From contig JAFTFU010000025.1 in NCBI GenBank assembly GCA_017458285.1, positions 1 to 33,106 of the forward strand: a stretch of DNA of 33,106 bases, written 5' to 3'. Numbering within the stretch: position 1 is the first letter of the stretch; every line of letters starts with the position of its first letter. Source of the stretch: Clostridia bacterium (lineage in GTDB: Bacteria; Bacillota; Clostridia; TANB77; CAG-508). Of the stretch, positions 24,524 through 32,838 are shown one piece after another. Made by a program: the position numbers and the translations under genes. The notes beneath the pieces are model-generated. The model was not told the origin of the DNA. It was given only the letters and a program-made list of their open reading frames with translations, and did no database searches.

Positions 24524-26254
24524 TTATGCATTTCTAACTAACTCTTCCATTGCAGATTTTAAATCTTCAAGCTTTTTGTTAGCACATTCTTCGCATTTTC
24601 CTTTAACTCCCATGTAAAGTTTAATTTTTGGTTCTGTTCCAGAAGGACGAACACAACACCATGCATCATCTTCTAATTCATAATATAAAACATTTGACTT
24701 AGGTAATCCTGTTTTTGTTTCTTCCCCTGTAACCATATTTTTTACATAGTCTCTATCAATATCTTTGAAAGTAACAACTTTATATTCTCCAATTGATTTA
24801 ACATCTTTGTTTCTCATGTTTGTCATCATTGATTTGATTTTTTCAGCACCTTCACTACCTTCTAATACTATAGAAACTTGCCCTTCTTTGTAATAGCCAT
24901 ATTTTTCGTAAATATTGTTCATTTGTTCCCATAGTGTGATTCCTTTAGATTGATAATAAGCTGCCGCTTCGCATAAAGCCATAACTGCTGCTATTCCATC
25001 TTTATCTCTTGCATAATCTCCAATTAAACATCCATAGCTTTCTTCAAATCCAAACACATAAGTTTTATCTTTATTTTCTTCAGCTTTTTTCATAACTGCA
25101 CCAATATTTTTAAATCCTGTTAACACTTCAATTGTTTCTAAATTATAATTATCAGCTATAGCTTTTGTTAAATTTGATGAAACTACTGTTGTAATTATCA
25201 TTCCGTTTTCTGGTAAAATACCTTTTTCTTTCATTCTAGAAACTCTATATTCAGCAATAAGTAACGCTGACATATTTCCAGTATAATCCATATACTCTCC
25301 AGTTTTTGTATCTTTTGCATAAATTCCTAATCTATCTGCATCAGGATCAGTTGCCAAAACTATATCTGCGTCAACTTTCTTTGCTAGGTCTAATGCTAAT
25401 TTAAAAGCTTTTTTATCTTCTGGATTTGGATAATCTACTGTTGGGAAGTTTCCATCTGGCTTTGCTTGTTCTGGAACAACATATACATTCTCAAACCCTA
25501 ACTCTTTTAATAGTCTTTCTGCTACTGTATTTCCTGTTCCATGAAGTGGTGTATAAACTATTTTTAGTTTTTTTCCTTCCTCTTTAACAATTTCTGGTTC
25601 TAATATATGATTTTTTAAAGTTTCAATATATTTATCATCCATTTCTTTTCCAATAACGTTAAATAAACCTTTTTGAATTGCCTCTTCTTTTGATATTGTT
25701 TTTATTTCTTTAAAATCTGTAATTGCTCTAACTTTACCAATTATATCTTTATCTCTTGGAGCAACTATTTGTGAACCGTCATCCCAATAAACTTTGTATC
25801 CGTTGTATTTAGGTGGATTATGACTTGCAGTTATCATTATACCTGCTGTGCATTTAAGTTCTCTTACTGCAAAAGATAATTCTGGTACTGGTCTTAAACT
25901 TTCAAATAAATATGTTTTTATTCCGTTAGCATTTAATATAAGTGCTGTTTGTAAGCTAAATTCATCAGACATTCTTCTTGAATCATAGCTAATTGCAACT
26001 CCCATATCTTGAGTTCCTTGTTCTAAAATATAATTTGCTAAGCCTTGTGTTGCCTTTCCTACAGTATATTTATTCATTCTATTTGTTCCTGCACCTATTA
26101 CTCCACGTAAACCTGCTGTACCAAATTCTAATTCTTTGTAAAATCTATCTTCAATTTCTTTTTCATTATCCTTTATTTCGTGCAACTCTTTTTTTGTTTC
26201 TTCATCAAATTCATCGCTTTCAAGCCATTTTTTATATTCATCCATGTATCCCAT
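24524..26254 (-). CDS. Phosphoglucomutase/phosphomannomutase (PgcA type)
   Basis: 576 residues, the length of PgcA-type alpha-phosphohexomutases. It interconverts glucose-6-phosphate and glucose-1-phosphate. The phospho-serine loop TASHNPPKYNG has Ser144; the magnesium loop DPDADR has Asp303, 305 and 307; the sugar loop is GFEESYG; and the phosphate-binding loop is RPSGTEPKIK near the C-terminus. AGGAG precedes the start. It lies downstream of the UDP-sugar pyrophosphorylase on the same strand but beyond that gene's terminator. Its product is the substrate of that neighbour if the neighbour uses glucose-1-phosphate. Confidence 0.95.
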   Translation of the reverse strand: MGYMDEYKKWLESDEFDEETKKELHEIKDNEKEIEDRFYKELEFGTAGLRGVIGAGTNRMNKYTVGKATQGLANYILEQGTQDMGVAISYDSRRMSDEFSLQTALILNANGIKTYLFESLRPVPELSFAVRELKCTAGIMITASHNPPKYNGYKVYWDDGSQIVAPRDKDIIGKVRAITDFKEIKTISKEEAIQKGLFNVIGKEMDDKYIETLKNHILEPEIVKEEGKKLKIVYTPLHGTGNTVAERLLKELGFENVYVVPEQAKPDGNFPTVDYPNPEDKKAFKLALDLAKKVDADIVLATDPDADRLGIYAKDTKTGEYMDYTGNMSALLIAEYRVSRMKEKGILPENGMIITTVVSSNLTKAIADNYNLETIEVLTGFKNIGAVMKKAEENKDKTYVFGFEESYGCLIGDYARDKDGIAAVMALCEAAAYYQSKGITLWEQMNNIYEKYGYYKEGQVSIVLEGSEGAEKIKSMMTNMRNKDVKSIGEYKVVTFKDIDRDYVKNMVTGEETKTGLPKSNVLYYELEDDAWCCVRPSGTEPKIKLYMGVKGKCEECANKKLEDLKSAMEELVRNA

Positions 26255-26313
26255 AATTCATTCTCCTATCTTTTATTTTGTTGTAAAACAAATTTTATAA
26301 CTTTTTTATAAGC

Positions 26314-26365
26314 AAAAAGACAGCTCTACTCATTCTTTATTATGACTGCGTAAAACTGTCTTTTT
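26314..26365 (-). terminator. Terminator of the UDP-sugar pyrophosphorylase gene
   Basis: AAAAAGACAG (26314–26323) and CTGTCTTTTT (26356–26365) form a perfect 10-bp stem 14 bp after the gene's stop on minus. The A/T arms allow activity in both directions. Confidence 0.8.
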
Positions 26366-26379
26366 ATTTAATTATAAAA

Positions 26380-27624
26380 CTATTTTAAGTTATGATAATT
26401 TTTATATAGCTCTCTTGCTGTTTCAGGGCTATCTACTCCAGTTGCATTTTTACAAGGTGCAAACTCTTCCTCTCTTTTTCCTCTTAAAACTATCATATCA
26501 TCCAATTCTCCAAATGCATCAAATAAAAATGCTTCGAATTTATATGCATTAGGACTTGTTGGTTCAACTTTGTTTCCATCTTTATCTATATATGTAGCTT
26601 TTTTAAATGCACTATGATATGGTAATGGTTTTTGCCCCATTCTTTCAATTGCATCTAAACTAAATAAGTTACAAAGAATATGTGATTCTCCAAAAACTAA
26701 TTCTCCATTTTCATCTGTTTTTTCTGCTAATTCTTGAGAAATTTCGGAATATTCTATTACATATGGTTTTCCATCTTTTTTGCAGAATACTCCAACTTTT
26801 TCTTGTGGATTTGCTTTAATAATTGATTTTCCTACAGCTGCAACATTTTTATCTATTGCAATTCCTAAAAATACTGGGTCTACCATTTGAGCTAAGCAGT
26901 TATCAACTCCACCTATAAATGCCCATTCTATTCCCATTCTTCTCATTTCATCAGTCATTTTATTTCTAACTAATGATTCAAAAATTCCACCATGTCCATC
27001 AGCTGCTTCTTTTACTAATCCGTCTTCTCCAATTAAAATTTTTCCTTCTGTGTCTATCATTGGTAATTCTCCTTGTTGGAAGAAGAATATTGTTTTATCT
27101 TTTTCATATCCAAAGAATTTATTTTTTTCAAAGAAGCTTATTGTTTCATCATTATTTTCTCTACTTGTCATAATAAACCATGGAATTATAACATTATATT
27201 TTTTTTCAGCTTCTTTTATTGTATCTCTTAATAATTCAAATAATGGTTTATGAGAATCTAATCCTATGTCAAAAGTTCCTTTTGGTCCTTTATGACCTAA
27301 TCTTGTTCCTTGTCCTCCGGCCATTGTTACAACAGCTAATTTTCCTTCTTTTATTGCCTTTTCTCCAATTGCTTCAAATTCTTTATATTGTCCATTTAAT
27401 TTATATTTGTCAAAAAATTGTATAGGTTCTATTACTGAATTACTTAAATCCTTAGATTTTTTTGTTCCTTCATACAAACTATTGATTAAACTATAATCAA
27501 TTTTTTTAAGTTGTTCTAATAATCTTTTTTGTTTTGCTTCTTCTAATTGGCTATATCCATTTAATAAATGTTCTTGCCCAAATTTTTTTAATTTCCATTC
27601 AATTTCTTCAAATGTTTCTTTCAT
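26380..27624 (-). CDS. UDPGP-family UDP-sugar pyrophosphorylase (UDP-glucose or UDP-GlcNAc)
   Basis: 414 residues. This is the eukaryote-like UDPGP family, unrelated in sequence to GtaB/GalU. It makes a UDP-sugar from UTP and a sugar-1-phosphate. The nucleotide loop MAGGQGTRLGHKGPKG is at about 101–116, with DGHGGIFESL and FIGGVDNCLAQMVDPVF downstream. The GGQGTRLG form and overall layout resemble UDP-N-acetylglucosamine pyrophosphorylases, so the sugar could be glucose or GlcNAc. The ATG at 27624 is preferred because AAAGGA lies eight bases upstream; a start three codons earlier would be too close to it. Confidence 0.88.
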   Translation of the reverse strand: MKETFEEIEWKLKKFGQEHLLNGYSQLEEAKQKRLLEQLKKIDYSLINSLYEGTKKSKDLSNSVIEPIQFFDKYKLNGQYKEFEAIGEKAIKEGKLAVVTMAGGQGTRLGHKGPKGTFDIGLDSHKPLFELLRDTIKEAEKKYNVIIPWFIMTSRENNDETISFFEKNKFFGYEKDKTIFFFQQGELPMIDTEGKILIGEDGLVKEAADGHGGIFESLVRNKMTDEMRRMGIEWAFIGGVDNCLAQMVDPVFLGIAIDKNVAAVGKSIIKANPQEKVGVFCKKDGKPYVIEYSEISQELAEKTDENGELVFGESHILCNLFSLDAIERMGQKPLPYHSAFKKATYIDKDGNKVEPTSPNAYKFEAFLFDAFGELDDMIVLRGKREEEFAPCKNATGVDSPETARELYKNYHNLK

Positions 27625-27717
27625 AAAAATCATCCTTTCTTAAAATGATAGTATCACTACTATATAACATTTTTTTTATTTTTTCAATAGTTTTTTTTAT
27701 TTTCTATATCTTAAAAA

Positions 27718-27771
27718 GCGAAACTTCTTTTGTCTTTAGGTTCACTTTCCCTAAGAACATTTAAGTTTCGC
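27718..27771 (-). terminator. Terminator of the unknown 141-residue gene
   Basis: GCGAAACTT (27718–27726) and AAGTTTCGC (27763–27771) pair perfectly, with an inner TTTAGG/CCTAAG stem. On minus the stem is followed by TTTTTAAG. Confidence 0.8.
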
Positions 27772-27801
27772 ATAATTTTTTCATATGTATTTTCTTTTAT
27801 T

Positions 27802-28227
27802 TTAAACATGATTATATTTTAAAACATTTAATATATCATCATGTTCTTCATTTATTTTTACCATATCGTTTTTTACTTCGTCAAATTTGTAACAGTTTAT
27901 GATTTCTATATTCTCATAATTTTTCTCTAATTTATTGTTTATTTTTTCAATATATTTTCTACTACCATTTACAAATACTACCTTTTCATTATTTAATTTT
28001 TCGTCTTTATTATTCCAATCAATATTTAATATTTGTTCTTTATTATCTATATTTAATTTTGATAATAATACATTCATACTATCTTCTAAATTTTCTTCTG
28101 TAATTATTTTTATTTCTTTTTCTTCTTTTAGTTTCTCGTTTATATATGGTAATATTATCATTTCCAAATGAAAATCACTTGCATAAAAACTGCATACCTT
28201 TTTAATTTTCTTTTCATTCTTAACCAT
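27802..28227 (-). CDS. Unknown soluble protein
   Basis: 141 residues, not recognised. No signal peptide or membrane segment is present. The first part has KVCSFYASDFHLEMIILPYI (about 10–29), which looks like a beta-strand/helix start with a conserved-looking SDFH. The rest is rich in Lys, Glu and Asn, with VVFVNGSRKYIEKIN in the middle resembling a strand–turn–helix. The overall impression is a small alpha/beta domain. AAGGAGG precedes the ATG. It has its own promoter with a palindrome over the minus-10 and its own terminator, so it is an independently regulated single gene, divergent from spoIIR. Confidence 0.75.
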   Translation of the reverse strand: MVKNEKKIKKVCSFYASDFHLEMIILPYINEKLKEEKEIKIITEENLEDSMNVLLSKLNIDNKEQILNIDWNNKDEKLNNEKVVFVNGSRKYIEKINNKLEKNYENIEIINCYKFDEVKNDMVKINEEHDDILNVLKYNHV

Positions 28228-28247
28228 AATATTCCTCCTTATATTTT

Positions 28248-28317
28248 GAATAACTCTAGCGTTATTCCTTTCTTTTGAGTACTGGTAAATTTTACCATTT
28301 TAATTTTTCAATGTCAA
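28248..28317 (-). promoter_or_regulatory. Promoter of the unknown gene, with palindromic operator and leader hairpin
   Basis: On minus, TTGACA (28317–28312) and TAAAAT (28294–28289) are 17 bp apart. The minus-10 is embedded in the palindrome TGGTAAATTTTACCA (28283–28297), placed as a repressor site would be. In the transcript, GAATAAC and GTTATTC (28248–28267) form a 7-bp hairpin just before the AAGGAGG ribosome site. A TTCGACA (inverse of the Spo0A box) is at 28347–28353, but chance alone could explain one such 7-mer. Confidence 0.6.
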
Positions 28318-28439
28318 TAATTTTAAAAATAAATTCATCTTGTTTTTTCGACATTGTATATTTTATAAAAAATGGTTAATACTTATCATAAAAGAAAAAA
28401 TTTAACAAAAAAGTTTTATTTTATAAGTGGAGGTTAATT

Positions 28440-29105
28440 ATGATAAATTTTAAAAATTTTATACTAAATTCCAAATTAAAAATTGCCATTATTTTAATTT
28501 TTTTACTTTCTCTTTATACTTATATTTGTGCTCTAACATACGTACAAGCAGTATCTGCTAATTTATCTGAAGGTGTTTTTAGACTTCATGTTATTGCAAA
28601 TAGTGATACTGATTACGACCAAAATTTAAAATACTTAGTTAGAGATAGTCTTTTAGAATACATGAATGATATTTGCAAAGATGTTTCTACAAAAGAAGAA
28701 GCAATAGCTCTTTGCTATGAAAACCTAGATACTTTTAAAGATATAGCCATTAAAGTAGTTAGGGATAATGGTTTTGATTATGATGTAAACGTAATAATTG
28801 GAAACTTTTCTTTCCCGACAAAAACTTATGGTGATATTTCTTTTCCAGCAGGTATGTATGATGCTTTAAGAGTAGAAATTGGAAGTGCAAGTGGTCAAAA
28901 CTGGTGGTGTGTGATGTTTCCATCTCTTTGCTTTATTGATGTAAGTTCTGGCGTTCTTGAAGAAGATTCTAAAGAGTTATTAGAGCAAAATCTTTCTCAT
29001 GAATCTTACGAAATAGTTTCTAATAATTCTGATAATGAAATAAAACTTAAGTTTAAAGTATTAGAGTTGTTTGGAAATAATGAGATTTTTACTTCGAAAA
29101 AATAG
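28440..29105 (+). CDS. spoIIR: Stage II sporulation protein R
   Basis: 221 residues. SpoIIR is made in the forespore, exported, and activates SpoIIGA to process pro-sigma-E in the mother cell. An N-terminal membrane anchor or signal (about 14–37) is followed by FRLHVIANSDTDYDQNLK, VRDSLLEYM, FPTKTYGDISFPAGMYDALR and NWWCVMFPSLCF, all conserved SpoIIR blocks. The predicted secreted domain runs from about residue 38. GGAGG lies before the ATG. A sigma-F promoter is expected but I could not find a convincing one. Confidence 0.96.
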   Translation: MINFKNFILNSKLKIAIILIFLLSLYTYICALTYVQAVSANLSEGVFRLHVIANSDTDYDQNLKYLVRDSLLEYMNDICKDVSTKEEAIALCYENLDTFKDIAIKVVRDNGFDYDVNVIIGNFSFPTKTYGDISFPAGMYDALRVEIGSASGQNWWCVMFPSLCFIDVSSGVLEEDSKELLEQNLSHESYEIVSNNSDNEIKLKFKVLELFGNNEIFTSKK

Positions 29106-29199
29106 TTTATTTTTGATTTTACTTTACTCTTTTACAAATTCTTAATTAATGTTATTTTTTTGCGGTATAATCAAATCTAAACAAATTTACAAAAAACAG

Positions 29200-29228
29200 T
29201 TGTAAAAAATTAAAATTTATGGTATATT
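29200..29228 (+). promoter_or_regulatory. Promoter of murA
   Basis: TTGTAA (29200–29205), 17-bp spacer, TATATT (29223–29228). The leader then contains a 6-bp hairpin AGAGTG/CACTCT (29241–29260). A TATAAT also occurs at 29166–29171 without a clear minus-35. Confidence 0.6.
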
Positions 29229-29301
29229 CTTTTATAAGTCAGAGTGTCTTTATGCACTCTCTTGTTGACGTGAGAAAACAAAAAATTTGGGGGTATACAT
29301 T

Positions 29302-30561
29302 TTGGAAAAATTAGTAATAAAAGGCGGAACAAAATTAAAAGGTGAAGTTACAATAAACGGTGCAAAAAACGCAGCAGTTGCAATATTACCAGCAACATTA
29401 TTAATCAATGGTGAATGCACAATTGAAAATCTACCTAATATAAGCGATGTACAAATTTCTTGTGAAATTTTATCTGCATTAGGTGCAAAAATAGAATGGA
29501 TTGGTAAAAACAGTATAAAAATTGATACAAGAAATATTACAACAACTAACGCTCCATTAGATTTAACTAGTAAATTTAGAGCATCATATTACTTAATTGG
29601 TAGCATGCTTAGTAGAAAAGGTGAAATTCAAGTTGGAATGCCAGGAGGATGCAATTTAGGTGCAAGACCTATCGACCAACATATTAAAGGATTTGAACTT
29701 TTAGGAGCTACTGTAGATGTATCTCAAGGAAAAATTACAGCTTCTGCCGATAAATTAGTAGGAACATCAATATATATGGATATAGTTTCTGTTGGAGCAA
29801 CAATAAATGTAATGCTTGCTTCTGTCTTAGCAGAAGGAACAACTGTTATTGATAATGCTGCAAAAGAACCTCATATAGTTGACGTTGCAAACTTCTTAAA
29901 CACAATGGGTGCAGATATTAGAGGTGCTGGAACAGATATGATAAAAATAAATGGAGTTAAAGAATTAAAAGGTAATGCAACTTATTCTATAGTACCAGAT
30001 CAAATTGAGGCCGGAACATTTATGCTTGCTGCTGTTGCTTCAAGAGGAGATATTTTAATAAAAAACTGTATTACAAAACATTTAGAATCTATAACAGCTA
30101 AAATATTAGAAATTGGTGGTAATGTAGAGGATCATGGAGATAGTATAAGAGTTTGGTGTAACGAAAGACCAAATAAAGCTTCAATCAAAACTCTTCCATA
30201 TCCAGGATTTCCAACAGACTTACAACCTCAAATGGGAGTTGTTTTGTCAACAGCAAACGGAAATAGTAGAATAGTTGAAAGCATCTGGGATTCAAGATTT
30301 CAATATACAGAAGAGTTAAATAAAATGGGAGCAAATATTATGGCTCAAGGAAAAACAGCCTTTTTTGAAGGTGTTGATCATTTAGTTGGCGCTCCAGTAT
30401 ATTCTTCAGATTTAAGAGCTGGTGCAGCCTTAATAATTGCCGGAATTATTGCAGAAGGAACAACCGAAATATACAATTTACAACATATTGATAGAGGCTA
30501 TGAAAACATAGAAGAAAGATTTAGAAAACTTGGTGCCAATATCGAAAGAGTAAAAGAATAA
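29302..30561 (+). CDS. murA: UDP-N-acetylglucosamine 1-carboxyvinyltransferase
   Basis: 419 residues. It transfers enolpyruvate from PEP to UDP-GlcNAc, the first committed step of peptidoglycan synthesis. NGAKNAAVAILPATLL (with Lys22) and GMPGGCNLGARPIDQH with the active-site Cys117 are visible; this is the residue fosfomycin alkylates. The start is TTG at 29302, placed eight bases after GGGGG; the frame could extend 15 bases upstream to another TTG, but that lies in the ribosome site. walJ follows 23 bp later, probably cotranscribed. Confidence 0.96.
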   Translation: MEKLVIKGGTKLKGEVTINGAKNAAVAILPATLLINGECTIENLPNISDVQISCEILSALGAKIEWIGKNSIKIDTRNITTTNAPLDLTSKFRASYYLIGSMLSRKGEIQVGMPGGCNLGARPIDQHIKGFELLGATVDVSQGKITASADKLVGTSIYMDIVSVGATINVMLASVLAEGTTVIDNAAKEPHIVDVANFLNTMGADIRGAGTDMIKINGVKELKGNATYSIVPDQIEAGTFMLAAVASRGDILIKNCITKHLESITAKILEIGGNVEDHGDSIRVWCNERPNKASIKTLPYPGFPTDLQPQMGVVLSTANGNSRIVESIWDSRFQYTEELNKMGANIMAQGKTAFFEGVDHLVGAPVYSSDLRAGAALIIAGIIAEGTTEIYNLQHIDRGYENIEERFRKLGANIERVKE

Positions 30562-30584
30562 TATACGAAAAGAAAGTGTAGAAA

Positions 30585-31373
30585 ATGTTAAATTTTTGTA
30601 GTTTATATAGTGGTAGTAGTGGAAATAGTTTATTTGTGCAATCTGATAGTACAAAAGTATTGGTAGATTGCGGAGTAAGTAGTAAAAAAATAGAAGAAGC
30701 ACTTAAGCAAATAGAAGTTGATGCTTCTTCTATTAATGCTATATTAGTAACACACGAACATGTTGACCATGTTAAGGGTTTGTCAACTTTTTCTTCAAAA
30801 TACAATATTCCAATTTTCGCAAATCAAGAAACATTTGATAATATGGAAAAGTACATAACTAAAGTTAAAGATAATAACATAAAAAAATTTAATGTATCTG
30901 AAAATTTCACAATTGGAGATTTAAAAATTTCTCCATTTTCAATACCTCATGATGCAGCTAATCCTTGTGGATTCAATATTTCAGATAACCACAATAAAAT
31001 TAGCATAGCAACAGATATTGGTCATATGAACAATAATCTTTTAAAAGAACTTGAGGGTAGTTCATTTGTGCTATTAGAATCAAATTATGATACAGAAGTT
31101 TTAAAATGTTGTTCTTATCCATTTAAATTAAAATCTAGAATTTCCGGTCCAAACGGCCATCTTTCTAATAATATAGCTAGTAAGACAATTTCTTATTTAT
31201 TTAAAAATGGACTTAAACAAGCAATGCTTGGACATTTGAGTAAAGAAAGTAATTTTCCTGAACTTGCATATAGAACAACTATTGATGAATTAATTTCAAA
31301 TGGAATAGATGAAAATAAAGTTCGTTTAAGTGTTGCAAGCAGAGAACATCCAGGTAATTTAATAACTATTTAA
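30585..31373 (+). CDS. MBL-fold metallo-hydrolase, WalJ/YycJ type
   Basis: 262 residues. The metallo-beta-lactamase fold is shown by the N-terminal SLYSGSSGNSLFV, the zinc motif THEHVDH (His57, His59, Asp61, His62), and later PHDAANPCGF, IATDIGHM and LLESNYD. These are the features of WalJ, a predicted nuclease-type hydrolase linked to cell wall and replication control in Bacillus. No walRK genes are near. It starts 23 bp after murA with AAGAAAG upstream. Confidence 0.9.
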   Translation: MLNFCSLYSGSSGNSLFVQSDSTKVLVDCGVSSKKIEEALKQIEVDASSINAILVTHEHVDHVKGLSTFSSKYNIPIFANQETFDNMEKYITKVKDNNIKKFNVSENFTIGDLKISPFSIPHDAANPCGFNISDNHNKISIATDIGHMNNNLLKELEGSSFVLLESNYDTEVLKCCSYPFKLKSRISGPNGHLSNNIASKTISYLFKNGLKQAMLGHLSKESNFPELAYRTTIDELISNGIDENKVRLSVASREHPGNLITI

Positions 31374-31388
31374 TAAAATTTATATTTA

Positions 31389-31459
31389 TTGTAGGGAAAA
31401 ATATATGGGGTGTATATTATTTGGGTATGGGATAATTTTTTCCCAAATTTTCCCTACAA
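31389..31459 (+). terminator. Large two-part hairpin after murA-walJ
   Basis: TTGTAGGGAAAA (31389–31400) pairs perfectly with TTTTCCCTACAA (31448–31459). Inside, ATTTGGG (31419–31425) pairs with CCCAAAT (31442–31448), sharing one base with the outer arm. It lies 15 bp after the walJ stop. It is G-rich for this genome, with TATGGGGTG and GGGTATGGG in the interior. A terminator role is likely from position. The rest of the gap to 31659 is AT-rich and holds no other feature that I can support. Confidence 0.65.
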
Positions 31460-31659
31460 AATTAATAACTTTTTGATTTTTTTTGATAAAAATTTTATGA
31501 TCAATTTTTTTAAGATAAAAATAATTAAAATAAAAAGTAAAAAATATATAATCATAATACCTCTTTTCTAGTTTATAATATTTTACTTTTTATTTTATTT
31601 TTTGTCAACAATAACATTTTGACATTTTTCGACATTTATTCATTCTAAATCCTTTGTTT

Positions 31660-32187
31660 CTAAGCTTTAAATAGAATCTTACAAACTATTATTGAAGTAA
31701 TAATTCCAACAATATCCGCAATTAAGGCAGCTTTTAAAACAAATCTTATGTTTTTTATTTTAACACTTCCTGTGTATACAGCAATAGTATATAAAGTTGT
31801 TTCTGTAGCTCCCATAATAACTGCAGCTGTTATTCCAATTATACTATCTACTCCAAAGCTTTTCATTATATCTGTAGCAACAGCAATTGAAGCACTTCCA
31901 GAAATAGGTCTTAAAAAGCAAAGTGGTAATATTTCACTGGATATTTGTAATTTAATTAATAAAGGATTTATAAAATTAACTATTAACTCTATCAAACCTG
32001 AATTTCTAAGTAAACCTACTGCTAAAAAAAGTCCTACTAATGTTGGAAATAATTTTATAGTTATCTCTATCCCTTCTTTTGCTCCTTTTAAAAAAAGCTC
32101 AAATATTTTTTTCTTTTCTAAAACTGCTTTAAAAACAATAATAAAAATTACAAGAGGCATTGCTATATTTGAAATATAATTTAACAT
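31660..32187 (-). CDS. spmB: Spore maturation protein B
   Basis: 175 residues with several membrane segments and a nucleoside-recognition (gate) domain: GAKEGIEITIKLFPTLVGLFLA near 36–57 and PISGSASIAVATDI near 94–107. SpmA and SpmB are needed for full dehydration of the spore core in Bacillus and Clostridium. It is 21 bp downstream of spmA with its own GGAG. Length is typical. Confidence 0.95.
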   Translation of the reverse strand: MLNYISNIAMPLVIFIIVFKAVLEKKKIFELFLKGAKEGIEITIKLFPTLVGLFLAVGLLRNSGLIELIVNFINPLLIKLQISSEILPLCFLRPISGSASIAVATDIMKSFGVDSIIGITAAVIMGATETTLYTIAVYTGSVKIKNIRFVLKAALIADIVGIITSIIVCKILFKA

Positions 32188-32208
32188 AAAAAAATCTCCG
32201 TTTTTAAA

Positions 32209-32793
32209 TTATTTTTTCTTTTCCAATTTAATAAATATTTTAACAGCAATTGTTCCACAAATTACTGCACAAACACCTGAAACCCATACAGGAAAAATGA
32301 TTTTAGTAGGATTTTGTGAACCAAGCGAACTTCTAATTGCAATAACTGTTGTAGGAATTATTTGTAATGAGGCTGTATTTAATACAATAAACATTGCCAT
32401 CGAATCCGTAAGCACATCCTTATCAGGATTTTTTTCCTGCATTGTTTGCATAGCTTTAAGCCCCAAAGGAGTAGCTGCATTTCCTAATCCTAAAAGATTT
32501 GCAATAATATTCATTAAAATTTCTTTATACTCTTTATCTGTTTTTTTTATGTCTTTAAATAAAACTTTCATAATTGGAGATAATACCTTTGAAAGAATAT
32601 TCATAATATCTGTATTTTCTGCAATTTCCATTATTCCAGACCAAAGGCACATCATACCAATTAATGTAAGTGTAAGTTCTAGTGCACTTGAAGTACTCTC
32701 GAAAATTGAATTATTTATATTTTCAATGTTGCCTGTAATAAATGCAAATATTATAGAAATAATTATAAAAAAAGGCCAAATTATATCTAACAT
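32209..32793 (-). CDS. spmA: Spore maturation protein A
   Basis: 194 residues, membrane protein. The gate domain includes SSALELTLTLIGMMCLWSGIM near 35–55 and NLLGLGNAATPLGLKAM near 98–114. It acts with SpmB, encoded directly downstream, in spore core dehydration. The best Shine-Dalgarno is 35 nt upstream of the ATG, with a perfect hairpin between, as at ugtP. No closer ribosome site is visible, and the N-terminus (MLDIIWPFFIIISIIFAFITG) fits the family, so the start is likely right. Confidence 0.93.
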   Translation of the reverse strand: MLDIIWPFFIIISIIFAFITGNIENINNSIFESTSSALELTLTLIGMMCLWSGIMEIAENTDIMNILSKVLSPIMKVLFKDIKKTDKEYKEILMNIIANLLGLGNAATPLGLKAMQTMQEKNPDKDVLTDSMAMFIVLNTASLQIIPTTVIAIRSSLGSQNPTKIIFPVWVSGVCAVICGTIAVKIFIKLEKKK

Positions 32794-32838
32794 TTTAAAT
32801 TTATTAGTAATTAATACTTACTAATATACTCCTTCCTT
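32791..32838 (-). promoter_or_regulatory. Shine-Dalgarno, hairpin and start codon of spmA
   Basis: On minus: AAGGAAGGAG (32838–32829), two bases, then a 9-bp perfect hairpin (TATTAGTAA, 7-nt loop, TTACTAATA; 32826–32802), then eight bases to ATG at 32793. The linear distance is 35 nt and the folded distance 10 nt. It repeats the layout at ugtP with unrelated stem sequence. Confidence 0.7.

Noticed and set aside
28347..28353. Spo0A box (TTCGACA, inverse of TGTCGAA) upstream of spoIIR, and another at 31628–31634.
   Set aside because: A few exact 7-mers are expected by chance in 33 kb, and the second lies between two gene ends.
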